Positions 52,516-61,199 of a stretch of DNA of 64,000 nt are shown here, one piece after another. The DNA comes from an uncultured Clostridia bacterium (GTDB lineage Bacteria > Bacillota > Clostridia > UBA1381 > UBA9506), in NCBI GenBank assembly GCA_934438075.1, contig CAKSBF010000005.1:1-64000 (forward strand), given 5' to 3'. The position numbers were made by a program, and so were the translations under genes. Within the stretch, counting starts at the first letter, position 1, and each line of letters opens with the position of its first letter. The notes under the pieces were generated by a model, which was not told the DNA's origin, ran no database searches, and saw only the letters and a list, made by a program, of their open reading frames with translations.

Positions 52516-54081
52516 TCAGTGCTGCAAAATCTTATTCAAATCTGCTTGCGGCTCATCTGTCGGCGTAAGATTATAATTTTCAACCAGCGTTTCCAAAACT
52601 CCCGGGGAAACAAATGCCGGAATAGTTGGTCCGAGATAAATATTTTTAATTCCAAGGTAAAGCAAAGTAAGCAAAATACACACCGCTTTTTGTTCATACC
52701 ACGAGAGCACAAGGGTCAGCGGCAAATCATTCACGCCGCAGTCAAAAGCCTCCGCAAGTGCGAGTGCAATTTTTATTGCGCTGTACGCATCATTGCACTG
52801 CCCGCAGTCAAGTATTCTCGGTATGCCTTCAATTTCTCCCAAATCCAAATCGTTAATACGATATTTCCCGCAGGCAAGGGTGAGAATGATAGTATCAGGC
52901 GGTGTCAGTTTTGCAAAATCGGTGTAATAGCTTCTGCTCGGAGACGCACCGTCACATCCGCCGATAAGAAAGAAATGCTTAATTTTTCCCTGCTTCACCA
53001 GCTCAATAATTTTATCTGCATAGGAAAGCACAGCATTGTGCGCAAAGCCCGTCATCACCGTGTGACCGCCATTCATACCCGTCATATGCTTATCCTCATC
53101 ATAGCCGCCGCACTCTATCGCCTTTTCTATCACCGGCGTAAAATCCTTATCAGCGCCGATATGAACCAGCTCCGGATAAGAAACAATCGAAGTTGTAAAA
53201 ACCCTATCAGAATAACTTTGGCGGACCGGCATGAGACAATTTGTTGTAAATAAAACCGGAGCAGGAATATTATGAAATTCTGACTGCTGATTCTGCCATC
53301 CTGTTCCGAAATTTCCCTTTAAGTGAGAATACTTTTTAAGCTCCGGATAACCATGAGCCGGCAACATTTCACTATGTGTGTAAATATTAATTCCTCTGCC
53401 ATTCGTCTGTTCCAGCAGCAACTTTAAATCGTGCAAATCGTGACCGCTTACCACGATAAAGGGGCCTTTTTCAATGGTCAGCGGTACTTCTGTAGGAACA
53501 GGATTTCCATAAGCCTCTGTATTTGCCGCATCAAGCAATGCCATACATTTTAAATTAACCTCACCCGTTTTCAAAACCATCGAGAGCAGTTCGTCAGGGT
53601 TCTTATTTTCTCCAATTGCATACAACGCATCATAGAAAAAGCTGTTGACTTCACTATCTGTCTTTCCTAAGATAAATGCATGATACGCATATGCAGCCAT
53701 GCCTTTAATACCGAAAAGGATTAATGATTTAAGCGAACGAATATCCTCATGGTCATCCCAAATACGACTCATGTCATAATCCTCAAACTTCTTGGCATTT
53801 ATCCTGCCCTTCTCTTTTTCAATCTCCGTTTTCATTTGCTTAATCGTTACATTATTAAAATTGACATTGGTAATTGTAGTGAAAAGTCCCTTCAGCACAA
53901 GTTCATCTGTCCGTGAGTCCGGATTTCCTTCCTGCGCGGCCCTTGCGAGGCCTATGAGCGCACCAATCAGCTCATCTTGATAATTCGCAGTATCTGCTTT
54001 TTTGCCGCAAACGCCTGCCTTTCCATCACAGCCCGTATTATGCGCTGTCTGCTGACATTGAAAACAAAACATATCCTTCAT
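52516..54081 (-). CDS. hcp: Hydroxylamine reductase / hybrid-cluster protein
   Basis: Hcp has a [4Fe-4S] and a hybrid Fe-S-O cluster and reduces hydroxylamine and nitric oxide; it protects anaerobes from nitrosative stress. This 521-aa protein has the N-terminal Cys motif MFCFQCQQTAHNTGC followed by GVCGK, then hybrid-cluster ligands in VVSGHDLHDL, TTNCLMP, IGGCDGASPSR, LTLACGKY and LDCGQCNDAYSA. The start is ATG at 54081, six bases after AGGAGG; an ATG two codons upstream abuts the site. It is a single gene, facing hpf. A matching reductase (Hcr) is absent, as is usual in clostridia. Confidence 0.95.
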   Translation of the reverse strand: MKDMFCFQCQQTAHNTGCDGKAGVCGKKADTANYQDELIGALIGLARAAQEGNPDSRTDELVLKGLFTTITNVNFNNVTIKQMKTEIEKEKGRINAKKFEDYDMSRIWDDHEDIRSLKSLILFGIKGMAAYAYHAFILGKTDSEVNSFFYDALYAIGENKNPDELLSMVLKTGEVNLKCMALLDAANTEAYGNPVPTEVPLTIEKGPFIVVSGHDLHDLKLLLEQTNGRGINIYTHSEMLPAHGYPELKKYSHLKGNFGTGWQNQQSEFHNIPAPVLFTTNCLMPVRQSYSDRVFTTSIVSYPELVHIGADKDFTPVIEKAIECGGYDEDKHMTGMNGGHTVMTGFAHNAVLSYADKIIELVKQGKIKHFFLIGGCDGASPSRSYYTDFAKLTPPDTIILTLACGKYRINDLDLGEIEGIPRILDCGQCNDAYSAIKIALALAEAFDCGVNDLPLTLVLSWYEQKAVCILLTLLYLGIKNIYLGPTIPAFVSPGVLETLVENYNLTPTDEPQADLNKILQH

Positions 54082-54176
54082 AAACATCCTCCTGCAATAA
54101 ATCTTTTATGCAGTTATTTTCTCACAAACACAGACTCTTATGCATTTTACATTAAATGAATAAAAAATTTTACAGC

Positions 54177-54226
54177 AAAAAGGAGTCTGCAGCAAAATAA
54201 TCTCATTTTACTGCAGACCCCTTTTT
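54177..54226 (-). terminator. Intrinsic terminator of the ceramidase-like gene
   Basis: On the minus strand AAAAAGG, GTCTGCAG and AAAAT pair with ATTTT, CTGCAGAC and CCTTTTT in one long hairpin ending in a T run, 10 bp after the stop codon. Confidence 0.85.
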
Positions 54227-54235
54227 CATTTAACC

Positions 54236-55591
54236 TTAACCTCTCAGCTGTTTTAAAAGCTCCAGACCTTCTTTGATAAACAATTCCGCAACTCCTGCCT
54301 TAAAGTAAGAGCTTCTCGCCTCATAGCCGCCCTCTTCATATGCTTCACGTGTCGGAAAGTAACCTTCGTAGCCGTTTGACAGTGCACATGGGCAAACCAG
54401 CGACCAACCCTCTGCCTTTTTCAGTTCTCTTCCAATCTCTGTAAAAGGCTCGCCCGGAATAGTAATGAATGCAACATCACCGATTGCCACGGCCGTCATT
54501 TTCATTTCAAAAACCTCCGGTCCGTTTTCCAAATCAACCATGCGCAAAGCCTCTGCCACTGCAGTAGTAAGCTCCATCGCCTCAAATGGAATTTCTGCGT
54601 CTCTGCCCGCTTCATGCAATTCCTTATACTTGTGCGCCAGAGCCAATTCCTCCGCTGCCGGCACATTTGCCGGAATCAAGACCTTCTTTTCAATCCATTT
54701 GATATCCGAGACATCTATATAATTTACTTTATCAAATATCTGCATCACCGCACCGGCAACTGCATTTCCAATATGCCGTGCATGACCATATCCACGTGCG
54801 ACATCGTCAAAATCTCTGGCAAGATCATTATTGTCGCCATCCTTTGCCCAAACATTAACGTGGTTCACATCCCCCTGCGCTCCGTTAATCAACAGACTTT
54901 TGACGTTCGGAAGGCAACGCTCCAAAGTTCTTCTTGCAAAGCCCGGCCAGTCAGCAGAAAGCTTGCAGCCGCCTACTGTATCGGGATGATTTCCAAAATT
55001 CATAATTACTATACTGTCTGCGTTCTCCCTGTCAAAGCGAATCACGTTTACACGCTCGTCAACCTCTCCGATCGGCGCTTTGATGTCAGGATTGCCCACA
55101 CCCGGATTTGTGCGGACACTGCCATCTTTCATGCGGAAGCGACGTACAAAGGCAACATTTGGTGCAGTACCGATCTTATAGCCCATTTTTGCAGGCTTTA
55201 AATCCTCTACCGCAAACAGCGCTGCATCTGCCAATTTATCACCAACAAATTCTACATATGCCGATACAGCTGCATTGCTTTTCACACCAGCCTCATCGCT
55301 AAGCTGAGCCGCCGTGTGCGAGTGGGTTGCGGAAATAATAATTGTCTCTGGAGCAAGACCGGTTTTCCTGCAGATTTTCGCCTTAAAATCTGCAACCAAA
55401 TTCATGCGGATACCGAGATTGTCAACCGCCAAAAACACAAGTGTTTTTTCCTCTGTTGCAATCGCCGCAGCGCACACCTCAAGCGAATCTAAAACTCCGT
55501 CTGCCACACGTTCGAGAAAATATCCCGAAATGTTAATCCCCGTTGCCGGCGTGATGTCTAACCGCGAGTACCCTGCTTTTAGTTTGTTCAT
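54236..55591 (-). CDS. Neutral/alkaline ceramidase N-terminal domain-like protein
   Basis: This 451-aa protein has the N-terminal domain of neutral ceramidases: GYSRLDITPATG near the start, LVFLAVDNLG, ISATHSHTAAQ with the zinc-binding histidines, MNFGNHPDTVG, SADWPGFARRTLER and INGAQGDVNHV. It lacks a signal peptide and the C-terminal immunoglobulin-like domain of true ceramidases. In bacteria such proteins are frequent in carbohydrate loci, where the natural substrate is unknown; ceramide is unlikely here given a cytoplasmic location (inference). The start is ATG at 55591 behind GAAGGAGAGAACAAC. It is the last gene of a minus-strand series starting at 57594. Confidence 0.82.
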   Translation of the reverse strand: MNKLKAGYSRLDITPATGINISGYFLERVADGVLDSLEVCAAAIATEEKTLVFLAVDNLGIRMNLVADFKAKICRKTGLAPETIIISATHSHTAAQLSDEAGVKSNAAVSAYVEFVGDKLADAALFAVEDLKPAKMGYKIGTAPNVAFVRRFRMKDGSVRTNPGVGNPDIKAPIGEVDERVNVIRFDRENADSIVIMNFGNHPDTVGGCKLSADWPGFARRTLERCLPNVKSLLINGAQGDVNHVNVWAKDGDNNDLARDFDDVARGYGHARHIGNAVAGAVMQIFDKVNYIDVSDIKWIEKKVLIPANVPAAEELALAHKYKELHEAGRDAEIPFEAMELTTAVAEALRMVDLENGPEVFEMKMTAVAIGDVAFITIPGEPFTEIGRELKKAEGWSLVCPCALSNGYEGYFPTREAYEEGGYEARSSYFKAGVAELFIKEGLELLKQLRG

Positions 55592-55714
55592 GTTGTTCTC
55601 TCCTTCAAAATGTACTCCCACATAATACAACATTATTATATATTCTTCGCAGGTTATTGTCAAGGATTTTGAACGCACCAGCAGCTATTGGCATTGCTTT
55701 TTTAAGCCATCCGC

Positions 55715-56569
55715 CTATAGTTCCATCCCCATCTTCTTTTTTAAAAATTCCGCTGCAAGCGCAATGTCAGCCGAAGGGTTTTCACCCACTTCACGTTCAA
55801 TGGTTAAAAATCCGCGATAGCCTACTTCTTCAAGAGCTTTTAAATATCGGCCGAAATCAACATTTCCCTCACCAAGCGGAAGTTCTATATATGCCTTACC
55901 GCTCTGTTCTGTTTCATCTATAATCTTATAAATTTCTTCCGGGTTGCTTTCCCGTAGCTTTTTTCCATCCTTCGCATGCGTATGTACAATATATTCTCCC
56001 AGGGTATAAACTGCTTTTACCGGATCATCCCCCGTCACCATGACAAAATTTGCAGGATCGAAGTTGACCGCCACCCCCTTAGAACCCAAATCATCCAAAA
56101 ATACTTTTAAGGTCACCGCAAGTTCCGGTCCGGTCTCAATCGCAAAATGTGCATCCACGCTGTCAGCATAGCGCGAAAGCTCAAAGCATGCCTCCTGCAT
56201 AATTTTATAACGTTCATGATTTCTATCCGATGGTACAACACCAATATGTGTTGTTACAACATCCGTTTCCAGTTCTTTTGCCATATCAAGGATTCTCTTC
56301 GAACTCTCAATTAAATTGGGGTTCAGCTCACGGTTTATAAAACCTCGCCCCAAATCTCCGCACAGCGCAGAAAAAATTAATCCGTTTGACTTCACCATGT
56401 CCAAAAGTTCTCGTCTGCTGCGGGTATTCATGTTCTCCGGTGCAAATTTTCCTGCCGTAGCATACATCTGCAAACCCTGTGCACCTATCTCAACCGCTTT
56501 CTTAATTGCCTCCGCTGTATCCAAACGAAACGAATCCAACATAACCCCTATCGGAAAATGATACATCAT
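55715..56569 (-). CDS. Sugar phosphate isomerase/epimerase (xylose-isomerase-like TIM barrel)
   Basis: This 284-aa TIM-barrel protein of the AP-endonuclease-2/IolE-like superfamily has a probable metal site with Glu in FAIETGPE, Asp/His around VNFDPANFVM, HTHAKDGKK and a final Glu in LTIEREVG. Such enzymes isomerise or epimerise keto-sugars and inosose-type compounds. Its partner in the same operon is the Gfo/Idh/MocA dehydrogenase 11 bp upstream, a pair typical for oxidising and rearranging an unusual sugar. The start ATG follows GGGGGATTT. Confidence 0.88.
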   Translation of the reverse strand: MMYHFPIGVMLDSFRLDTAEAIKKAVEIGAQGLQMYATAGKFAPENMNTRSRRELLDMVKSNGLIFSALCGDLGRGFINRELNPNLIESSKRILDMAKELETDVVTTHIGVVPSDRNHERYKIMQEACFELSRYADSVDAHFAIETGPELAVTLKVFLDDLGSKGVAVNFDPANFVMVTGDDPVKAVYTLGEYIVHTHAKDGKKLRESNPEEIYKIIDETEQSGKAYIELPLGEGNVDFGRYLKALEEVGYRGFLTIEREVGENPSADIALAAEFLKKKMGMEL

Positions 56570-56580
56570 AAATCCCCCTG

Positions 56581-57594
56581 CTATTTTAATTTAGATTTTA
56601 TAATTTCATCCGCCCGAACAGCCCAGCGAAAACTCTCCCACACATCTTCCGCCGTTGGAGAACCGGGACTGTTGTTTTCAATCATGTCAATCAATGCCTC
56701 TAACTGATCACCTGTCGGTTTGCGTTTACATAGAACATTAATCGTCCCATAACGTCCCTCCGGATAGGTATAATATTCAATTAAATCGCCTTCCTCTTGG
56801 TTGGCGCAGCGCGACATCTGATAGGTGATTCTAATTCTGCCTTTTGGACCAATAAACTCCTTCAGATTGTCAGCCGCCACAGTATTGCCCCAACCTGCTT
56901 CATAATAAGCAGAGGAACCGTCTGAAAGCCGAACCGTCATCAGGCCGTAATTATATCGCCCGTCAGGAACATCATTCTCCGTTTTCATACCGATGCCGGA
57001 AACCGATGTAATATCTGCCTGTGTAAACCATCGCATAACATCCAGGTAGTGAACACCGCAATCTAAAATAGGCGATGTCTCGCAAATAAGCTTTAAATAC
57101 CTTTGCCAATCCATTGTATGGTGATTTTGCGTCATACGCATCATAATCGGTTTTCCGATTGCACCTCCCCGGATCATATCAGCCACACGCCGGTAAGTTT
57201 TGTTATGGCGTAAGATATAGCCAATCAATACCTTACACTGCGGATTTTCCCGAATCAAGCGAATCATTTCTTCACCACCCGCTAAATCCTGCGCAATAGG
57301 TTTTTCGCACAACACATGCTTGCCGCATGCAATACATTTTTTCAAAATCTCCAGATGGCTGGAAGGATAGGTGCAAATAATAACAATATCCACATCCTCT
57401 GCAGCCACCGTCTTCTTCCAATCTGTTTCATACCGTTCCGAATGGTATTTCTCTGCGAAACCGCGCGCACGGTCTATATTTAAATCACAAACACATTTAA
57501 TGACAGTATGCTTCATTTCGCAAATGTCGTTCAAATGTGCCGCCCCCATATTACCGCAGCCAATCAGCGCTATGCCATATCGTTTATCACTCAC
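56581..57594 (-). CDS. Gfo/Idh/MocA family oxidoreductase
   Basis: This 337-aa NAD(P)-dependent sugar dehydrogenase has an N-terminal Rossmann domain with IALIGCGNMGAAHL and the family motif KHVLCEKPIAQDLAGG carrying the catalytic Lys. The C-terminal alpha/beta domain has LDCGVHYLDVMRWF with the conserved Asp and His. The substrate is not shown. The start is GTG at 57594, eight bases after GGAG. It is first of the minus-strand series with the isomerase, and diverges from the AraC-type regulator gene. Confidence 0.9.
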   Translation of the reverse strand: MSDKRYGIALIGCGNMGAAHLNDICEMKHTVIKCVCDLNIDRARGFAEKYHSERYETDWKKTVAAEDVDIVIICTYPSSHLEILKKCIACGKHVLCEKPIAQDLAGGEEMIRLIRENPQCKVLIGYILRHNKTYRRVADMIRGGAIGKPIMMRMTQNHHTMDWQRYLKLICETSPILDCGVHYLDVMRWFTQADITSVSGIGMKTENDVPDGRYNYGLMTVRLSDGSSAYYEAGWGNTVAADNLKEFIGPKGRIRITYQMSRCANQEEGDLIEYYTYPEGRYGTINVLCKRKPTGDQLEALIDMIENNSPGSPTAEDVWESFRWAVRADEIIKSKLK

Positions 57595-57923
57595 GTCAAA
57601 AACTCCTTTTACCGTAAAACGTAAAATCTTCGGTTTGCTTTTTGATATACATAGAATAGCACTGAAAAACTTTTTTGTAAATGCATTATTGTGCGAAATG
57701 TATATGCTTTTGTATGCTTTGCCGCATGCATATTAATACACAATATTTCCCCACTACTTACAATAATTACATAAAATACTACAAAAATACTCTTGATTTG
57801 CGTTTCATTATTTGTTACAATAAATATAAATTTAATACTATTAGATGTCCGCCTGCTGCGGTGCCGCCGGAGAAAACTATTTTTTTCGGTTTATTTTTAA
57901 AAGATACAGAAACGAGGTGCAAT
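57595..57923. other. Divergent control region of the carbohydrate locus
   Basis: This 329-bp gap between the dehydrogenase gene and the AraC-type regulator gene has no gene. It contains a plus-strand promoter (57793-57821) and a GC-richer leader of about 95 bases with CCGCC/GGCGG-type pairing possibilities near 57850. I see no clear minus-strand promoter, though the AraC protein would probably bind here. Confidence 0.5.
57793..57821 (+). promoter_or_regulatory. Promoter of the AraC-type regulator gene
   Basis: TTGATT, a 17-bp spacer and TACAAT; predicted leader about 95 bases. Confidence 0.55.
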
Positions 57924-58754
57924 ATGAGCAAAATAGTACCACAATTGTTAAGTTCTGATTCTGTTTTTTCCAAAGACGCCTCTTACTACATTCATAAATC
58001 AATGATAAGAGATGCTTACCCGCTGCACCGTCACGAATTTTTTGAAATTGATCTGCTGCTGACCGGAAAAGCTACAAGTCAGATTAATGATTGTACATAT
58101 GAACTGAGTGTTGGTGATATTATTTTTCTTTCTCCTGCCGACCACCACAGTTACCTTTTGAAAGAAGATGCCGATGATGTGCTCTCTGTTTTAAATATTG
58201 CATTTCCTATTAATTTAATATACTCCGGCTCGCTCGCTCACATTCCGTTTGATTCCAGCATTTCGCATCTTAACGATGCGGAATTTTTAAGTGCAAAATA
58301 TATTTGTGACATTGCTCTGGAACATTACGAAAATAAGGCTCCGCACTGCGACCTTTTTATAAAAACCTGCATTGAATGGTTGTTCCTTTGTATAGAACAG
58401 CACATGTTGACGGAGTCTCACGGTGACAAGCGGAACAACATTGACTTTGCTCCTGCTCTTGCTTATATTCACGCAAATTTTGCAGATGTTAACCTCAGGC
58501 GCGACAGTGTGGCAAAAATCATGAATATGTCACCCACACACTTCTCCAAATGCTTTCACCGCATTGTTGGCATATCGTTTCAAAATTATCTTCTGAACCT
58601 TCGGCTGAACTACGCAAACGGTGTGTTGAAAACCACAAACTTATCCGTTTCACAGGTTGCACTTTCCTCCGGGTTTAGTTCCGACTGCTATTTTTCTAAA
58701 ATGTACAAACAACGTTTTGGAATGGCTCCCGGAAAAGCGAAGCGCCCCGGTTGA
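57924..58754 (+). CDS. AraC family transcriptional regulator
   Basis: This 276-aa regulator has an N-terminal cupin sensor domain (about 10-150; YPLHRHEFFEIDLLLTGKAT and GDIIFLSPADHHSY) that should bind a sugar-like effector. The C-terminal double helix-turn-helix (about 175-276) has VAKIMNMSPTHFSKCFHRIVGISFQNYLLNLRL and VALSSGFSSDCYFSKMYKQRFGMAPG. The start is ATG at 57924 behind ACGAGGTGCAAT. It lies between two minus-strand enzyme groups of one carbohydrate locus and is the likely activator of both. Confidence 0.93.
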   Translation: MSKIVPQLLSSDSVFSKDASYYIHKSMIRDAYPLHRHEFFEIDLLLTGKATSQINDCTYELSVGDIIFLSPADHHSYLLKEDADDVLSVLNIAFPINLIYSGSLAHIPFDSSISHLNDAEFLSAKYICDIALEHYENKAPHCDLFIKTCIEWLFLCIEQHMLTESHGDKRNNIDFAPALAYIHANFADVNLRRDSVAKIMNMSPTHFSKCFHRIVGISFQNYLLNLRLNYANGVLKTTNLSVSQVALSSGFSSDCYFSKMYKQRFGMAPGKAKRPG

Positions 58755-58776
58755 GCAAATTTTGTTTTTGAATATT

Positions 58777-58822
58777 CAAAAGCCATGCACCAGCTTTTCT
58801 TAAAGCTTTGCATGGCTTTTTT
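58777..58822. terminator. Bidirectional terminator between the AraC gene and the GH106-like gene
   Basis: AAAAGCCATGCA, then AGCTTT, pair with AAAGCT and TGCATGGCTTTT, followed by TT. Convergent genes end on both sides. Confidence 0.8.
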
Positions 58823-58828
58823 AATTGA

Positions 58829-61180
58829 TTACTTTATTTTTAATACGGGTTGCTCTAAAATACCCGACTCCGTCCTCTGCTGCGTATATCGGTTTGCCAT
58901 ACTGTTAGTTACGGCAACTGACAGTTTATTTTTTCCGACCTGTATCCATGGTGTCAGCCGAAACTCATAAGGAGCCCAAAGCCGAAAGCCTGCCGGATTT
59001 CCATTAATAGTAACCTCTGCGTTCTCCCCCACCCGGCCTAAATCCAGCACAACATTTTTCCAATTACCCAACGGCATTTCAAATTCTGTCTCATAGATAA
59101 GCGTGCCGCAAAAATTTCTCATCTCCGGCCTATCATTCCATGATCCGAGCGGCATCTCTTTGCCATTTACGCTCCATGACCTGAGTGGAATTTCCATCTC
59201 ATACGCATCTGTTTCACCCAGACAGATTTTTTTCTGTGTATGCAGATTTTTACCGACGGCAAAAATCAGACTTTCTCTGCGTCTAATCCGTAGACTTTGA
59301 CCAACATATGGTTTTGCTGTCCCTTCCCATGCGTCCAGCACAAAAATATCTCCATCCGTCCGAAGGGTCAGGGTGCCTGTAATCTCTTTTTCGCCCTCAT
59401 TGACTATAATGTAAAAATGTTCCCCTTCCTTTATTATGTGACTCATCCGCAAATCATGATTTGCCGGCTCCATCTCTATATCTTTATTGAGATATGGAAC
59501 AACGTCCTCCGGTGCATTGATTGCAATGATTTCGCGCGGCATTTCCACTTGCCCGGGTTGATAAACAACGACACGGACTCCCTGCACCGAGAATTCTTTT
59601 ACTTTTTCACTGATATTGCGTCCCTTTTCGCAGATTAATGTTTTATAACGTTGCCGACCAACACAAAGTGTACCATCTTTGACCGTACATGCTCCGCTGT
59701 CAATCAGCGATTCCTCCAGGTAGTTAAATTCAATCTGATTTTCATAAAGCGTCTTTGCAACGACATACGGCAAAGAGTCCGATTCACACAAAATGGCTGT
59801 TTCCGCAGTATTAATGCTGTCCGTCATCAGATAGCACATTCTCTTGATGTATGCCGAAATCCAAGCATAATGTTTCCACCAAATATTATTGGGACCAACA
59901 TCGGGCGGACGCTCCCCATATCTGCGTTTACCGCGCACCGAATAAAAAAAGGCATGCGGAACCAGCATATTAACTCCGCGTATAAAAAGCCAATCCATCA
60001 TCCATTTCATGTCGTCTGCCGTAAAAGACCATTCTATACCATTTTTGCCGCTGCAGGCAAAACATTCATTTAAATTGCGTCTCTGTCCATGGTGTCGCGC
60101 TGCATCTGCCGAGCATTTTGCCTGTGTGCTTTCCGCACCCCAAAGGGCCTTGCCATCCTCCGGTGCCACACGCCGAAAAATGAGATCCTGCCCGGGAATG
60201 TGGAACTGCTGCAGCAAGCCTATGTCCTCCGACTCGGCCGGGTGGCCGGCCAGCTTAACACCATGTTCCTCACACCAATCATATATTCTTTTATAAAAGG
60301 TCCTTATCAAACGTTTTTCTACCGCCTGCGCATACTTCTTACGAATATTCTCCGTAGTTTCACCGACAGAATACCAAAGTGCCGGCAAGTCCTCCATTCG
60401 ACAACCTTCTGCCAAAAAATCCGGCAAGAAATCATCCGTCCATGGCTTCATGTGCGGATCTCCCTCCCTGCCCATAATACACGGCTCATCTGTGAAAACA
60501 GCAACCACAGTATTTCCAAAATAGTCAGCCAGAGCACGATAATACCTCTGATGCGTCAGTTCAATAAAAGTATCGGTTGCTTCAGGATTTAAAAGATCAG
60601 CCGATTTTGGCGGATTTTCCCAGTCATCCTCACCAATATGAATCCCGCGAATATGTCCGCCGGTAAAGCCTTGAATCAGATGCAGATAAACACCATTTTC
60701 CGGTAATTTCTGATCACACTCCGAATATTTTTTAATATTCTTCAGTGTTAAATTGTCTTTCTTTTCAGCAACAAGAGTAGAAATTAGCCTTTCATTCTTG
60801 CCAAGCATTACTTGCGCCCGCATAGATTCCTCCACACGTATCCCCTTTGAAGCAAACTCAGCATTGCGTTCCACAACCATACCGTGAGCCGAACCGGACG
60901 GGTACATTCCCTCATCATACAGGATCACACGCATGCCCAATTTCTGTGCCTCTCGCACCGCACATTGCACATAGGACAGAAACCGGTCTGACAAATATGG
61001 TATATCTTTTGGAATTCCAATTCTTGGATGAAGCACAAAACCGCAAACACCCTTCTCATGCATGTCATAAATTTGCCTTTTAATTTCTCCCTCGTCCAAC
61101 ATATCATTCCAAAACCAAAACGGCATGGGCGAAAACTCATCTGCCGGATAAGTAAACTCTCTTTTTAGTTTTTCATTCAT
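58829..61180 (-). CDS. Glycoside hydrolase, GH106/alpha-L-rhamnosidase-like
   Basis: This 783-aa protein without a signal peptide begins with the pattern of GH106-type and related enzymes: PADEFSPMPFWFWNDMLDEGEIKRQI, then GFVLHPRIGIPKDIPYLSDRF and LGMRVILYDEGMYPSGSAHG. A TIM barrel follows with VAVFTDEPCIMG and LAGHPAESEDIG, likely acid/base regions. The C-terminal 120 residues form a GH2-like sugar-binding beta sandwich (FCGTLIYETEFEM ... ENAEVTINGNPAGFRLWAPYEF). Rhamnosidase activity is a family guess. The location is cytoplasmic, so it acts on imported oligosaccharides. The start is ATG at 61180 behind GGGGGAGGCAG. It lies 19 bp after the 61200 gene, in one operon. Confidence 0.75.
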   Translation of the reverse strand: MNEKLKREFTYPADEFSPMPFWFWNDMLDEGEIKRQIYDMHEKGVCGFVLHPRIGIPKDIPYLSDRFLSYVQCAVREAQKLGMRVILYDEGMYPSGSAHGMVVERNAEFASKGIRVEESMRAQVMLGKNERLISTLVAEKKDNLTLKNIKKYSECDQKLPENGVYLHLIQGFTGGHIRGIHIGEDDWENPPKSADLLNPEATDTFIELTHQRYYRALADYFGNTVVAVFTDEPCIMGREGDPHMKPWTDDFLPDFLAEGCRMEDLPALWYSVGETTENIRKKYAQAVEKRLIRTFYKRIYDWCEEHGVKLAGHPAESEDIGLLQQFHIPGQDLIFRRVAPEDGKALWGAESTQAKCSADAARHHGQRRNLNECFACSGKNGIEWSFTADDMKWMMDWLFIRGVNMLVPHAFFYSVRGKRRYGERPPDVGPNNIWWKHYAWISAYIKRMCYLMTDSINTAETAILCESDSLPYVVAKTLYENQIEFNYLEESLIDSGACTVKDGTLCVGRQRYKTLICEKGRNISEKVKEFSVQGVRVVVYQPGQVEMPREIIAINAPEDVVPYLNKDIEMEPANHDLRMSHIIKEGEHFYIIVNEGEKEITGTLTLRTDGDIFVLDAWEGTAKPYVGQSLRIRRRESLIFAVGKNLHTQKKICLGETDAYEMEIPLRSWSVNGKEMPLGSWNDRPEMRNFCGTLIYETEFEMPLGNWKNVVLDLGRVGENAEVTINGNPAGFRLWAPYEFRLTPWIQVGKNKLSVAVTNSMANRYTQQRTESGILEQPVLKIK

Positions 61181-61199
61181 CTGCCTCCCCCTTTCTCGC

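Noticed and set aside
52519..53253. 244-codon plus-strand frame opposite hcp
   Set aside because: Shadow of hcp; no start signals and no recognisable motif.
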